Shown: in pieces, positions 8,010 through 17,759 of the stretch
Position numbering within the stretch: the stretch's first letter is position 1
Layout: each line of letters starts with the position of its first letter
Assembly: GCF_003963535.1 (NCBI RefSeq)
Contig: NZ_CP034539.1
Coordinates: forward strand, 3,410,001 to 3,474,000
Direction of reading: 5' to 3'
DNA length: 64,000 nucleotides
Origin: Streptomyces cyaneochromogenes
Lineage (GTDB): Bacteria > Actinomycetota > Actinomycetes > Streptomycetales > Streptomycetaceae
Program-made: the position numbers and the translations under genes
Notes under the pieces: model-generated
Databases searched by the model: none
What the model was told of the DNA's origin: nothing
What the model saw: only the letters and a program-made list of their open reading frames with translations

Positions 8010-9002
8010 CTAGGGGAACTCGTACGCCTCGACCTCCGCGAGATACCTCTCCCGCCTCTCCTCGTCGTCCTCCAGGAAGGACGCCGCAAAGGAGTTCCGG
8101 GCGAGCTCGCGCAGCCTGTCCTCGCTCAGGCCCAGCGTCGAGCGCACCGCGTCGAAGTTGTCGCCGGCGTAGCCGCCGAAGTAGGCAGGGTCGTCGGAGT
8201 TGACCGTGCACATCAGCCCGGCGTCGAGCATCGCGGGCAGCGGGTGGTCGGCGAGGACGTCGACGGTCCGCAGCCGCACGTTCGACAGCGGACACAGCGT
8301 CAACGGCACCCGCTCCCGCACCAGCCGCTCGACCAGCGCCGGGTCCTCCATGCACCGCAGCCCGTGGTCGACGCGCTCGACGCCGAGGACGTCGAGGGCC
8401 TCGGTGATGTAGGCGGGCGGTCCCTCCTCGCCGGCGTGCGCGACGCGGCGCAGGCCGAGCGCGGCGGCGGCCTCGTAGACCTCGCGGAACTTCACCGGCG
8501 GATGCCCGACCTCGGCCGAGTCGAGGCCGACGCCGGTGATCCGGTCGAGATAAGGTTCGGCGGCCCGCAGCGTCTCCATGGCCGACTCGGCGGAGTCGTC
8601 GCGCAGGAAACACATGATGAGCCGGGTGGAGACGCCGTGGTTCGCCTCGCTGCTCCCCAGCGCCCGCCACAGTCCCTCGACGACCGTGCCCAACTCGACG
8701 CCCCGCTTGGTGTGCGCCTGCGGGTCGAAGAAGATCTCCGCGTGCCGCACGCCCTGGGCGGCGGCGCGGGCGAGATAGGCGTTCGCGAGGTCCGCGAAGT
8801 CCTGCTCGGTGCGCAGGACGGCCATGAGCTCGTAGTACAGGTTCAGGAACGACTGGAGGTCCTCGAACTGGTAGGCCTTGCGCAGCTCGTCGGTGTCGCC
8901 GTACGGCAGCCGCACACCGTTGCGGGCGGCCAGTTCGAAGGCGAGCTCGGGTTCGAGGGTGCCCTCGACGTGGAGGTGCAGCTCTGCTTTGGGGAGGGGC
9001 AT
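8010..9002 (-). CDS. Adenosine/adenine deaminase family protein
   Basis: 330 residues of the metal-dependent amidohydrolase deaminase family. Zinc ligands are visible in LHLHVEGT (His9, His11), in the VAHAGEEG segment, and in the NSDDPAYFGG aspartate motif; RVDHGLR supplies another active-site His. The EGTLEPEL sequence resembles the adenine-deaminase branch more than classical adenosine deaminase (which has DGALRP-like sequence), so the base or nucleoside preference should be treated as open. ATG at 9002 chosen because MPLPKAELHLH is the family N-terminus. It follows rnz by 20 bases, so the two are likely co-transcribed. Confidence 0.85.
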   Translation of the reverse strand: MPLPKAELHLHVEGTLEPELAFELAARNGVRLPYGDTDELRKAYQFEDLQSFLNLYYELMAVLRTEQDFADLANAYLARAAAQGVRHAEIFFDPQAHTKRGVELGTVVEGLWRALGSSEANHGVSTRLIMCFLRDDSAESAMETLRAAEPYLDRITGVGLDSAEVGHPPVKFREVYEAAAALGLRRVAHAGEEGPPAYITEALDVLGVERVDHGLRCMEDPALVERLVRERVPLTLCPLSNVRLRTVDVLADHPLPAMLDAGLMCTVNSDDPAYFGGYAGDNFDAVRSTLGLSEDRLRELARNSFAASFLEDDEERRERYLAEVEAYEFP

Positions 9003-9022
9003 CGAAGCATCGTACGGCGAGG

Positions 9023-9928
9023 TCAGCGCCGCTTCGGCAACGGCACCCGCAGCAGGTCGTGCGCGACCGTCAGCTCCCCGTCGAAGCCCGCGTCCCGGGC
9101 CTGCCGCTCGAACTCGTCGGGCTCGGTGTAGCGCTGGCTGAAGTGGGTGAGCACGAGATGCCGCACGCCGCAGTCGAGGGCGACGCGAGCGGCCTGACCG
9201 GCGGTCAGATGACCATGCTCGACGGCGAGTTCGGTGTCCTCGTCCAGGAAGGTGGACTCGATGACGAGCATGTCGCAGCCGTCGGCGAGGGTGTACACCC
9301 CGTCGCACAGCCGGGTGTCCATGACGAACGCGAACCGCTGCCCGCGCCGCACCTCACTGACCTCGTCGAGCGAGACCCCGCCGAGCACCCCTTCCCGCTG
9401 GAGCCGCCCGACGTCCGGCCCCTTGATGCCGTGCGCGGCGAGCCGGTCGGGCAGCATGCGGAGCCCGTCGGGTTCGACCAGGCGATAGCCGTACGACTCG
9501 ACGGGGTGCGACAGCCGGGCGGTGTGCAGCGCGTAGCCGCCGGTGTCGGCGATGACCCCGTCGGTGCTGATCGGCTCCTGGGCGATGTCGACGGTCTCAC
9601 GGTAGGCGGTGGCGTAGCGCAGCCGGTCGAAGAAGCGCTGCCCGGAGAGCGGGTAGTGCGCGGTGAGGGGGTGCGGAACCTTGTCGAGGTTGATCCGCTG
9701 GATGACGCCGGCGAGGCCGAGCGAGTGGTCCCCGTGGAAGTGGGTGACGCAGATCCGGTTCAGGTCGTGCGCCGCGACTCCGGCACGCAGCATCTGCCGC
9801 TGCGTGCCCTCGCCGGGATCGAAGAGAATGCCCTCTCCGTCCCAGCGCAGCAGATAGCCATTGTGGTTGCGGTGCCGTGTCGGGACCTGGCTCGCGGTCC
9901 CGAGCACGACCAATTCACGTACGGACAC
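9023..9928 (-). CDS. rnz: Ribonuclease Z (tRNA 3' endonuclease)
   Basis: 301 residues, the short-form tRNase Z length. The metallo-beta-lactamase motif [10 protein letters not shown] gives His63, His65, Asp67 and His68; GDxGEGTQRQ precedes it, and the distal ligands lie in MDTRLCD and LTHFSQRY. The enzyme removes 3' trailers from pre-tRNAs lacking an encoded CCA, which fits the two CCA-less tRNA-Ala genes in this same window. Start ATG at 9928; the HIT gene ends 22 bases upstream, forming a run HIT-rnz-deaminase. Confidence 0.9.
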   Translation of the reverse strand: MSVRELVVLGTASQVPTRHRNHNGYLLRWDGEGILFDPGEGTQRQMLRAGVAAHDLNRICVTHFHGDHSLGLAGVIQRINLDKVPHPLTAHYPLSGQRFFDRLRYATAYRETVDIAQEPISTDGVIADTGGYALHTARLSHPVESYGYRLVEPDGLRMLPDRLAAHGIKGPDVGRLQREGVLGGVSLDEVSEVRRGQRFAFVMDTRLCDGVYTLADGCDMLVIESTFLDEDTELAVEHGHLTAGQAARVALDCGVRHLVLTHFSQRYTEPDEFERQARDAGFDGELTVAHDLLRVPLPKRR

Positions 9929-9950
9929 GGTGACTTCGGCTTACTTCTCG

Positions 9951-10304
9951 TTACCCGGGGGGCCACTGCATGCCGCGCCCGCCGAGGATGTGGGCGTGGG
10001 CGTGCCAGACCGTCTGCCCGGCGCCCGCACCGGTGTTGAAGACGATGCGGTAGCTCTCCAGCTTGTCCTCGTCGGCGACGGCCTGGGCCTCGCGCAGGAC
10101 GTCCGCGGCGAGCGTCGGCTCGGCGGCGGCGAGGGCGGCGGCGTTCGGGTAGTGAGCCTTCGGGATGACCAGGACGTGCGTGGGCGCCTGAGGGTTTATG
10201 TCCCGGAAGGCGACGGTCGTCTCCGTCTCCCGCACGATCGTCGCCGGGACGTGGCCCTCGACGATCTTGCAGAACAGGCAGTCGTCCTGCGGCTCCGCTG
10301 CCAT
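9951..10304 (-). CDS. HIT family protein (histidine triad hydrolase)
   Basis: About 117 residues from the ATG at 10304, which has a good GGAGGG Shine-Dalgarno six bases upstream; a start 15 codons further up is less likely. CxxC appears near the N-terminus (DCLFCKIVEG) as in HINT-type proteins, followed by INPQAPTHVLVIPK. The catalytic histidine triad is WHAHAHILGG near the C-terminus. HINT proteins hydrolyse nucleoside phosphoramidates such as AMP-lysine in the cytoplasm. First gene of a probable HIT-rnz-deaminase transcript. Confidence 0.9.
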   Translation of the reverse strand: MAAEPQDDCLFCKIVEGHVPATIVRETETTVAFRDINPQAPTHVLVIPKAHYPNAAALAAAEPTLAADVLREAQAVADEDKLESYRIVFNTGAGAGQTVWHAHAHILGGRGMQWPPG

Positions 10305-10405
10305 GCGGGTCCCTCCGGGGGTTGGGCCGGTTCGGTTTACGGGGGGCATCGTATCGTCGTCGGCCAGCCGTAGTCGGTGGCTGGTCGCGCAGTTCCCCGC
10401 GCCCC

Positions 10406-13400
10406 TTAGGTGGGCAGACTGGGCGGCGTTTTGGCCGGGTGTTGCTCCAGGCCCTCCAATGCGATGCGGATCGCCTCGTCCAGTTGGGTGTCACGGCCGG
10501 CCACGTAGTCCTGCGGGCGCTGGAGTACCTCCACGTCCGGGTCGACGCCGTGGTTCTCCACGTCCCAGCCGTAGCCCTCCAGCCAGATGGCGTACTTCGG
10601 CTGGGTGATCAGTGTGCCGTCGACCAGGCGGTATCGGCTGTCGATGCCGATCACGCCGCCCCATGTCCGGGTTCCGACCACCGGGCCGAGCCCCAGCGCC
10701 TTGATGGCCGCGTTGACGATGTCCCCGTCGGAGCCGGAGAACTCGTTCGCCACCGCCACCACGGGCCCTCGCGGGGCGTCCGTCGGATAGCTGAACGGCC
10801 GCATCCCGCGCGGCAGTTCCCAGCCCACGATCCGGCGGGCCAGCTTCTCCACGACGAGCTGCGAGGTGTGGCCGCCGCCGTTCTCGCGGACGTCCACGAC
10901 GAGCCCGTCCCGGGCCACCTCGACCCGCAGGTCACGGTGGATCTGGGCCCACCCCGGCGCCTGCATGTCCGGCACGTGCAGATAGCCCAGCCGTCCGCCG
11001 GACTTCTCGTGGACGTACGCCCGCCGGTCGGCGACCCACGCGTGGTACCTGAGCGGCTGCTCGTCCGCGATCGGGACCACGACGGCATGCCGTACGTCCC
11101 CGCCGCCCGCCGGCGAGATCGTCAGCTCCACCGCCTTGCCCGCCGTACCGACCAGCAGTGCCCCGGGTCCGGTCACCGGATCCACCGGCACCCCGGACAC
11201 GGCCACGATCGCGTCGCCGGCCCGCACCGCGACCCCGGGTGCGGCCAGCGGTGCCCGGGCCTCAGGGTCGGAGGTCTCCGAGGGCAGGATCCGGTCGATG
11301 CGCCAACTCCCGTCCGGATGGCGGGAGATGTCGGCGCCGAGAAGACCCTGCCGGGCCCCGCCGCCGTAGCCGCCGCGCGGCGAGACGTACGCGTGCGAGG
11401 TGCCCAGCTCGCCCTGGACCTCCCACAGCAGGTCCATCAGGTCGTCGTGGGTCGCCACGCGATCCACCAGCGGACGGTAGCGGTCCAGCACACCCGCCCA
11501 GTCCACGCCGCTCATGTCCGGCCGCCAGAAGTGGTCCCGCATGATGCGGCCGGTCTCCTCGAACATCTGCCGCCACTCGGCCGACGGGTCGACCGTCTGC
11601 CGTACGCGCGTCAGGTCCACGGTGATGTTCGAGTCGCTGTCCTCGTCGCCGGAGGCCCGCCGGTCGCTGGGGACGACCTTGAGCCGGCCGTCGGTCCACA
11701 GCAGCACCCGCTTGCCGTCACCGCTGACCTCGAAGTGGTCGGCGTCGTCGGCGAGATGCTCCACGCGCCGCTGGAGAAGGTCGTAGCGCTCCAGCTCGGT
11801 CTTGGGCTCGGGGTCGTCGGGCGTGGCCCGGGCGGCGCCGAGGGCGCCCCGTACGGGGTGCCGCAGCCACAGGACGCCGTCCTTCGCGGCCCGCAGGTTG
11901 GTGTAGCGGGCGGCCTCGACCGGGAAGGGCACAATCCGGTCGGCGAGTCCTTCGAGGTCGATGCGGGTGGTCGGGGTGCCCTCGCTGTCGGGTGTCTCGT
12001 CCTTGTCGGGCGCGTCGAAGGGGCGGCCGTGCCGCTGCGGGCCGAAGGGGGACGGCGTGGTCGCGGCGAGCGTGATGAGGTGCGGGCGCGAGCCGACCAC
12101 GAAGGCGAGGTCGAAGACGTGCTCGTCGTAGACCGGGTCGAAGGCCCGCGTCGACAGGAACACCAGGTGCTTGCCGTCCTGCGTGAACGCCGGCGCGTAG
12201 TCCTGGAAGCGCAGCGGGGTCGCCTCGGAGACCGACAGGTCGGTGGTGTTGGCGAGCTTCAGCTGGGACAGCGGACGCGGTCCGGGGTGCGACCAGGCGA
12301 GCCAGGCCGAGTCGGGCGAGAAGACCAGCCCGGACACGTCGCCGTCCGCGCTGCGGTCGACCTCGCGCACCTCGCCGGTCTCCCGCTCGACGAGCAGCAC
12401 CCGCCCGTCGTGCGCGGCGACCGCGGCCCGGCTCCCGTCGGGCGCCATGGCGAGCCCCAGCACCCGCCCGAGCTGCCCGGCGGCCAGCCTGCGCGGGGTG
12501 GCCCCGGGCGCGAGCCCGGTCGCGGGGGCGAACTCCAGGGCGTCGTCGCCCTCCGCGTCCGTCACCCAGACGACCCATTCCTCGCCGTCCGCCCGGAAGG
12601 TACGGGGCCGACGGGCCCGTACGCCCGGCTCGGCGGCGAGCGCGCGGGCGGGGCCGGAGCGGTGGGTGACCCAGTGCACGGCGCCGCGGACGGCGACCGC
12701 GCTGCCGCGCGCGGTGTGGTCGGGGGCCGCCGAGCCGAACCAGCGGGCGGCGTTCACCGGGAACGGCTGCCGGTCGGTGCGCTGCCCGCCGAGCCGGATG
12801 TCGAGCCGGCGCGGCTCGGCCCCGTCGAGGTCGTCGAGGAGCCACAGTTCACCGGCGCAGGCGTAGACGACGCGCGTGCCGTCGCTCGCGGCGTGCCGGG
12901 CGTAGAAGCCGTCGGTGGGGGTGTGCCGTCGCAGATCGGATCCGTCGGCCAGGGAGGAGTAGATCGCCCCGACGCCCTCGTGGTCGGAGAGGAAGGCGAT
13001 CCGCTCCCCCACCCACACGGGGTACTCGATGTTCCCGTCCAGCTCCTCGTGCAGCCGTACGAACTCCCCGGCGCCCTCCGGGTCGATCCACAACTTGCCC
13101 GCCGTACCGCCCCGGTAGCGCTTCCACCGCGCCGCCTCCAGGCCCATGGGCGCGGATGCGAGCACGAGGTGCGGTCCGTGCGCGACATCGGCGACGGGGC
13201 CGTACGACAGCCTGGTGGCCGGTCCGCCGTCGAGCGGGACCGTGTGGGCCCAGGTGCGGCGGCGGCCCGCCTGGCCGTGGGTGCTGATCGCGAGGACCTG
13301 GCCGTCGGGGGTCCAGCCGCGCACCCGGGTCTGTCCGCTGCCCCAGTGGGTGAGCCGCCGGGACGGGCCGCCGTCGACCGGCGCGATGTGCACCTCGGGG

Positions 13401-13615
13401 GCGCCGTCGCGGGTGGAGGTCCAGGCGACGGTCGTACCGTCGGGCGAGATGCGCGGCAGGCTGACCGGGACGTTGTCGGCGCTGACCCGCCAGGCGCGGC
13501 CGCCGTCGAGCGGGGCGAGCCAGACGTCGTCCTCCGCGGTGAAGGCGACCAGGTCGCCGTGCGGATGCGGATATCGGAGATACGAGGACGGGCCCGGGGT
13601 CGAGGTCTGTGTCAC
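10406..13615 (-). CDS. Tricorn-type S41 peptidase
   Basis: 1069 residues, the size of tricorn core protease. The N-terminal two-thirds is two beta-propellers, with repeated segments such as YLRYPHPHGDLVAFTAEDDVW, RISPDGTTVAWTS and GLVFSPDSAWLAWSHPG. A C1 helical region, a PDZ-like domain (around ALLVGTAGKAVELTI) and the C2 serine-protease domain follow. The catalytic His is near residue 740 (LGTSHAYVSP) and the catalytic Ser near 960 (EFSGSDGDI), matching tricorn spacing. Tricorn degrades oligopeptides released by the proteasome, in the cytosol. GTG at 13615 is used as start. Confidence 0.9.
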   Translation of the reverse strand: MTQTSTPGPSSYLRYPHPHGDLVAFTAEDDVWLAPLDGGRAWRVSADNVPVSLPRISPDGTTVAWTSTRDGAPEVHIAPVDGGPSRRLTHWGSGQTRVRGWTPDGQVLAISTHGQAGRRRTWAHTVPLDGGPATRLSYGPVADVAHGPHLVLASAPMGLEAARWKRYRGGTAGKLWIDPEGAGEFVRLHEELDGNIEYPVWVGERIAFLSDHEGVGAIYSSLADGSDLRRHTPTDGFYARHAASDGTRVVYACAGELWLLDDLDGAEPRRLDIRLGGQRTDRQPFPVNAARWFGSAAPDHTARGSAVAVRGAVHWVTHRSGPARALAAEPGVRARRPRTFRADGEEWVVWVTDAEGDDALEFAPATGLAPGATPRRLAAGQLGRVLGLAMAPDGSRAAVAAHDGRVLLVERETGEVREVDRSADGDVSGLVFSPDSAWLAWSHPGPRPLSQLKLANTTDLSVSEATPLRFQDYAPAFTQDGKHLVFLSTRAFDPVYDEHVFDLAFVVGSRPHLITLAATTPSPFGPQRHGRPFDAPDKDETPDSEGTPTTRIDLEGLADRIVPFPVEAARYTNLRAAKDGVLWLRHPVRGALGAARATPDDPEPKTELERYDLLQRRVEHLADDADHFEVSGDGKRVLLWTDGRLKVVPSDRRASGDEDSDSNITVDLTRVRQTVDPSAEWRQMFEETGRIMRDHFWRPDMSGVDWAGVLDRYRPLVDRVATHDDLMDLLWEVQGELGTSHAYVSPRGGYGGGARQGLLGADISRHPDGSWRIDRILPSETSDPEARAPLAAPGVAVRAGDAIVAVSGVPVDPVTGPGALLVGTAGKAVELTISPAGGGDVRHAVVVPIADEQPLRYHAWVADRRAYVHEKSGGRLGYLHVPDMQAPGWAQIHRDLRVEVARDGLVVDVRENGGGHTSQLVVEKLARRIVGWELPRGMRPFSYPTDAPRGPVVAVANEFSGSDGDIVNAAIKALGLGPVVGTRTWGGVIGIDSRYRLVDGTLITQPKYAIWLEGYGWDVENHGVDPDVEVLQRPQDYVAGRDTQLDEAIRIALEGLEQHPAKTPPSLPT

Positions 13616-13690
13616 CCGATCACCCTAAGCAAGGGCGGCGGCCACCGACAGGCCTTTGGATCTCTTGCCCGAACTCCCCTGGGGGCCCGC

Positions 13691-14272
13691 TCACTTGCCC
13701 TCCGGCCAGCAGTTCGGGTGCTCCTTGCAGTAGACGGTCTTGGTGACGGTCACCGTGACGGTGGGCCCGGGCTGCTGTCCGTTGCCGGGATTGACGGGCG
13801 AGGGCGCGGAGTCGCAGTCGCCGAGCCCGTTGACGTGGAACCACTCCTTGCCGTCGATCTTGGCGACGAGGTCCCCGCGCACACACGAACCGCTGACGGC
13901 CCGGGTGATCCGGCCGGTGACGACGATGTCCTTGCCGTCCTTGGTCTCGCCCTCGCAGTCGACCTTGACCACGGTGTTCTCGGTCGCCGTCGGCGCGGCG
14001 GAGCCGCCCTTGCCGCCCTCGTACGAGCCCGTGCAGTTGAGCCACTGCACATCGGCCTTCTGCCGCTCCAACTCCTCCGTCACGGTCTGGTCGGTCGTGA
14101 ACGCCACGGTCGCGCTGCTCAGCCCGCCCGGATCACAGGCCACCGCCCCGCCGACGGCGACCACGACGAGCCCCGCCACGCCTGCCACCCGCACACCGTG
14201 GGCGCGGCGAACGGCCGAACGTGCGCTACCTGTGCGGCCCGTGCGACCCCAAACCCTCCTGAATGCCCCCAT
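13691..14272 (-). CDS. Putative secreted lipoprotein of unknown function
   Basis: 193 residues from ATG 14272. An arginine-rich N-terminus (about 1-28) is followed by a hydrophobic stretch VAGVAGLVVVAVGGAVAC whose end resembles a lipobox (AVAC). The signal region is therefore long, with the candidate lipidated Cys near residue 46. The mature part has four spaced cysteines (LNCTG, VDCEG, GSCVRG, GDCD), a proline-rich linker, a threonine/valine repeat (TVTVTVTKTV) and a terminal CKEHPNCWPEGK. No family recognised. It is divergent from the small gene at 14351. Confidence 0.6.
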   Translation of the reverse strand: MGAFRRVWGRTGRTGSARSAVRRAHGVRVAGVAGLVVVAVGGAVACDPGGLSSATVAFTTDQTVTEELERQKADVQWLNCTGSYEGGKGGSAAPTATENTVVKVDCEGETKDGKDIVVTGRITRAVSGSCVRGDLVAKIDGKEWFHVNGLGDCDSAPSPVNPGNGQQPGPTVTVTVTKTVYCKEHPNCWPEGK

Positions 14273-14350
14273 GGACGGCAGCCTGCCACTGTCCCCGCCG
14301 ACGCGGTAGGGCGCATACGGCCACTCCCTGCTCGCGCACGTCACTATCAG

Positions 14351-14674
14351 GTGTCGCCGCCACGACCGACCGACCGCGCCGCCCCCGGCGGAGGACGACG
14401 GAGACCGAGCGGCGTCCGCACCCGGATCGTGTTCCGGGCGGGCGAGCCGGGCTCGGGCCGCGTTGTCGCCGAAGGCCACTTCTTCCCGGGCTGCGTCGCC
14501 GACGGCCGCGGCAGCCTCCTCAACCTGCGCGAACCCGGCGTCGTACGGGCTCTCGTCGACGAGGCCGAGGCGCGCCGACTTCTGCCGGGCGGCGCGGAGT
14601 CGGACGGCTGGGAGCTGTTCTCCGCGGCCGGCGAGGCGGTGGACCTCAGGCGCGGGGCCGCAGCCACTCCGTAG
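14351..14674 (+). CDS. Small hypothetical protein, start uncertain
   Basis: Up to 107 residues from GTG 14351; a second GTG at 14429 would give 81 residues and fits better where protein-like composition begins (VFRAGEPGSGRVVAEGHFF). The segment LLNLREPGVVRALVDEAEARRLL predicts a helix, and the end is WELFSAAGEAVDLRRGAA. Codon-position GC bias supports coding on this strand. No family recognised, no Shine-Dalgarno seen for either start. It is convergent with rsmE, 23 bases away. Confidence 0.4.
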   Translation: MSPPRPTDRAAPGGGRRRPSGVRTRIVFRAGEPGSGRVVAEGHFFPGCVADGRGSLLNLREPGVVRALVDEAEARRLLPGGAESDGWELFSAAGEAVDLRRGAAATP

Positions 14675-14697
14675 GGTTGCGAAACGCGCGACCGACG

Positions 14698-15447
14698 TCA
14701 GGACCAGCGGCCGGTACGGCCGAGGACCAGTGCCGTCGCCGCGGTCCCGGCGGTGGAGGTGCGCAGGACGGAACGGCCCAGACGGTACGCCTTGGCGCCC
14801 GCCTCCTCGAAGAGGGCCAACTCCTGCGGGGACACCCCGCCCTCCGGCCCGACGACGAGCACGATCTCGCCCTCGGCGGGCAGTTCGGCGGTCGCGAGCG
14901 GCTCGCTGCCGTAGTCGCGCTCCTCGTGCAGTACGGCGGCGAAGTCGGCCTTGGCGAGCAGCGCGGCGACCTGCTTGGTCGTCGCCGCGTCCGCGACCTC
15001 CGGGAAGCGCACCCGGCGGGACTGCTTGCCGGCCTCGCGGGCGGTGGCCCGCCACTTGCCGAGGGACTTCAGGCCCCGGTCGCCCTTCCACTGGGTGATG
15101 CAACGGGCCGCCTGCCAGGGCACGATGGCGTCCACACCGACCTCGGTCATGGTCTCCACCGCCAGCTCGCCCCGGTCCCCCTTGGGGAGGGCCTGGACGA
15201 CGGTGATGCGGGGCTGTTGCGGCGGCTCCTCGGAGACCGAGGTCATGTGGAGGACCAGCTGGTCCTTGCCCTCGGTGCCGATCACGTCGCACAGCGCGTA
15301 GCGCCCGGCGCCGTCGGTGAGAACGACCTCCTCGCCCGGCTGGAGGCGCTTCACGGAGACGGCGTGCCGGCCCTCGGGCCCGTCGAGCACATACCGGCCT
15401 CCCCCGGTCGCGTCGAAGTGCTCGACCACGAACACCGGCGCGGTCAT
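14698..15447 (-). CDS. rsmE: 16S rRNA m3U1498 methyltransferase
   Basis: 249 residues, as expected for RsmE. The N-terminal PUA-like region (RYVLDGPEGRHAVSVKRLQPGEEVVLTDG) precedes the SPOUT knot with VVQALPKGDRGELAVETMTEVGVD, VPWQAARC and the SAM-binding loop LVVGPEGGVSPQELA, then RLGRSVLRTSTAG. It methylates U1498 of 16S rRNA in the assembled small subunit. The ATG overlaps the stop of the upstream flavoprotein gene (ATGA), so translation is coupled. Confidence 0.92.
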   Translation of the reverse strand: MTAPVFVVEHFDATGGGRYVLDGPEGRHAVSVKRLQPGEEVVLTDGAGRYALCDVIGTEGKDQLVLHMTSVSEEPPQQPRITVVQALPKGDRGELAVETMTEVGVDAIVPWQAARCITQWKGDRGLKSLGKWRATAREAGKQSRRVRFPEVADAATTKQVAALLAKADFAAVLHEERDYGSEPLATAELPAEGEIVLVVGPEGGVSPQELALFEEAGAKAYRLGRSVLRTSTAGTAATALVLGRTGRWS

Positions 15448-16520
15448 CGCTGCCCCCCGTTGACCGACAACGCTGTCCTCGCCGCGTCGAGTTCGGCCGC
15501 CAGCACCTCCACCAGCTGCCCGGCGGGCAGCTCACGTGCCATCCGGTGCCCCTGCCCCGCCCACAGCGCCAGGCCCTGCGGGTCGCCGGACGAGGCGGCC
15601 TTCTTGCGCAGCGGCGAGGTGAGGTGGTGGACCTCGGGGTAGGCGGCGGGGGCGTACGGGCCGTGCTCGCGCAGGAAGCGGTTGACCAGGCCACGGGCCG
15701 GCCGCCCGGAGAACGCGCGCGTCAACTCGGTGCGTGCGAACAGGGGGTTGGTCAGCGCCTGCTTGTGCAGGGCGTTGGCGCCGGACTCCGGGGTGGCGAG
15801 GAACGCGGTCCCCAGCTGGGCGGCACTGGCACCGGCGGCGAGCGCGGCGGCGATCTGGCTGCCGCGCATGATGCCGCCCGCGGCGACGATGGGCAGCCCG
15901 ACGGCCTCGCGGATCTGCGCGATGAGCGACAGCAGCCCGATGCCGGTGCCGTCGGTCTCGGGATTGTCGCGATGAGTCCCCTGATGGCCACCCGCCTCGA
16001 CACCCTGCGCGATCACCGCGCCCGCACCGGCCCGCTCCACGGCGAGGGCCTCGTCGGGGGTGGTGGCCGTGACGAGGGTGAAGGTTCCGGCACGCCGGAG
16101 GGACTCCAGCACATCGCTGCTGGGCACCCCGAAGTGGAAGGAGACGACGGGCACCGGATTGTCGAGCAGCACGGCCAGCTTGGCCTCGTACCCGTCGTCC
16201 CGCCCGCTGTCCGGGTCCCCGAGCTCGGTGTCGTACCAGGCGGCCTCGCCGGCCAGCTGATGCGCGTAGACGTCGACGGCGGCCTTGTCGGCGTACTCGG
16301 GCTGCGGCATGAAGAGGTTGACACCGAAGGGTTTCGTGGTCAGCCCTCGCAGCTGCTTGATCTCCTGGTACATCCCGTCGGCGGTCTTGTACCCGGCGGC
16401 GAGGAACCCCAGCCCACCGGCCTCGGACACGGCCTGGGCGAGATGCGGTACGGAGACGCCGCCCGCCATGGGGGCCTGCACGATCGGGAAGGGGAAGAGA
16501 TCGGTCAGTGCGGAGGACAT
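15444..16520 (-). CDS. Nitronate monooxygenase family FMN enzyme
   Basis: 358 residues of a TIM-barrel flavoprotein: start LFPFPIVQAPMAGGVSVPHLA, GFLAAGYK, VNLFMPQPEY, the GVEAGGHQGTH active-site segment, LPIVAAGGIMRG phosphate-binding loop and AAQLGTAFLATPES. These are hallmarks of the nitronate monooxygenase/2-nitropropane dioxygenase family, which oxidise alkyl nitronates using FMN and oxygen. It lies between dnaJ and rsmE, coupled to rsmE by a 4-base overlap; the metabolic link is unclear. Confidence 0.88.
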   Translation of the reverse strand: MSSALTDLFPFPIVQAPMAGGVSVPHLAQAVSEAGGLGFLAAGYKTADGMYQEIKQLRGLTTKPFGVNLFMPQPEYADKAAVDVYAHQLAGEAAWYDTELGDPDSGRDDGYEAKLAVLLDNPVPVVSFHFGVPSSDVLESLRRAGTFTLVTATTPDEALAVERAGAGAVIAQGVEAGGHQGTHRDNPETDGTGIGLLSLIAQIREAVGLPIVAAGGIMRGSQIAAALAAGASAAQLGTAFLATPESGANALHKQALTNPLFARTELTRAFSGRPARGLVNRFLREHGPYAPAAYPEVHHLTSPLRKKAASSGDPQGLALWAGQGHRMARELPAGQLVEVLAAELDAARTALSVNGGQR

Positions 16521-16622
16521 GACGGCATGTTGTCACGTCCCCCGAACAAGTCCGAATCGACCCTGTCCCTTGGTGCGGGCCAACGGAAACCAGCCCCTCC
16601 GGCGAGCGACCCCACCCACCGG

Positions 16623-17759
16623 TCAGCGACCGTTGAACGCGTCCTTCAACCGCGAGAACAGCCCCTGCTGCCCCGGCTGGAACTGCCCCTGCGGCCGCTC
16701 CTCACCCCGCAGCTTGGCCAGCTCCCGCAGCAACCGCTCCTGCTCGGGATCCAGCTTGGTCGGCGTCTGCACCTCGACGTGGACGATCAGATCGCCGCGC
16801 CCGCCGCCGCGCAGATGCGTGACCCCACGCCCGTGCAGAGGAATCGACTGTCCGGACTGGGTACCCGGCCGGATGTCGACCTCCTCCAGCCCGTCCAGCG
16901 TCTCCAGCGGCACCTTCGTACCGAGACACGCCGCGGTCATCGGGATCGTCACCGTGCAGTGCAGATCGTCGCCGCGCCGCTGGAAGGTCGGGTGCGGCAG
17001 CTCGTGGATCTCGACGTACAGGTCACCGGCGGGACCGCCACCGGGCCCGACCTCGCCCTCACCGGCGAGCTGGATCCGCGTGCCGTTGTCGACACCGGCC
17101 GGGATCTTGACCGTCAGGGTCCGCCGGGACCGTACGCGGCCGTCGCCCGCGCACTCGGGGCACGGCGTGGGCACCACGGTGCCGAAGCCCTGGCACTGCG
17201 GGCAGGGGCGGGACGTCATGACCTGGCCCAGGAAGGACCGCGTCACCTGGGACACCTCACCGCGACCGCGGCACATGTCACACGTCTGGGCCGAGGTGCC
17301 CGGCGCCGCGCCCTCACCGTTGCAGGTGTTGCAGACGACGGCCGTGTCGACCTGGATGTCCTTCGTCGTACCGAAGGCCGCCTCGTCGAGCTCGACCTCC
17401 AGCCGGATCATCGCGTCCTGGCCGCGCCGGGTGCGCGAGCGCGGACCGCGCTGGGACGCCGTACCGAAGAACGCGTCCATGATGTCCGAGAAGTTCCCGA
17501 AGCCGCCCGCGCCGAAGCCGCCGGCTCCTCCGCCGCCCGCCTGGGACAGCGGGTCGCCGCCGAGGTCGTAGACCTGCTTCTTCTGCGGGTCCGACAGCAC
17601 CTCGTAAGCGGCGTTGATCTCCTTGAACCGCTCCTGGGTCTTCGGATCCGGATTGACGTCCGGGTGCAGCTCGCGCGCGAGCCGCCGGAAGGCCTTCTTG
17701 ATCTCTTCCTGCGACGCGTCGCGACGCACGCCGAGAACGGCGTAGTAGTCCGTGGCCAC
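16623..17759 (-). CDS. dnaJ: Chaperone protein DnaJ (type I)
   Basis: 378 residues. The J domain has HPD at 32-34 (ELHPDVNPD), followed by a Gly/Phe linker ([17 protein letters not shown]). The zinc domain has four CxxCxGxG repeats ([32 protein letters not shown]), and the C-terminal substrate domain follows. It stimulates DnaK ATPase and delivers substrates. The GTG start abuts the hrcA stop with no gap, so it is translated from the hrcA-dnaJ mRNA and is expected to be heat-inducible through HrcA/CIRCE. Confidence 0.95.
   Translation of the reverse strand: MATDYYAVLGVRRDASQEEIKKAFRRLARELHPDVNPDPKTQERFKEINAAYEVLSDPQKKQVYDLGGDPLSQAGGGGAGGFGAGGFGNFSDIMDAFFGTASQRGPRSRTRRGQDAMIRLEVELDEAAFGTTKDIQVDTAVVCNTCNGEGAAPGTSAQTCDMCRGRGEVSQVTRSFLGQVMTSRPCPQCQGFGTVVPTPCPECAGDGRVRSRRTLTVKIPAGVDNGTRIQLAGEGEVGPGGGPAGDLYVEIHELPHPTFQRRGDDLHCTVTIPMTAACLGTKVPLETLDGLEEVDIRPGTQSGQSIPLHGRGVTHLRGGGRGDLIVHVEVQTPTKLDPEQERLLRELAKLRGEERPQGQFQPGQQGLFSRLKDAFNGR

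Noticed and set aside
10322..14674. 1450-codon open frame on the plus strand
   Set aside because: It is antisense to the tricorn protease over most of its length and shows the Arg/Val/Asp-rich composition of a GC-skew shadow. Only its last ~100 codons may be real.
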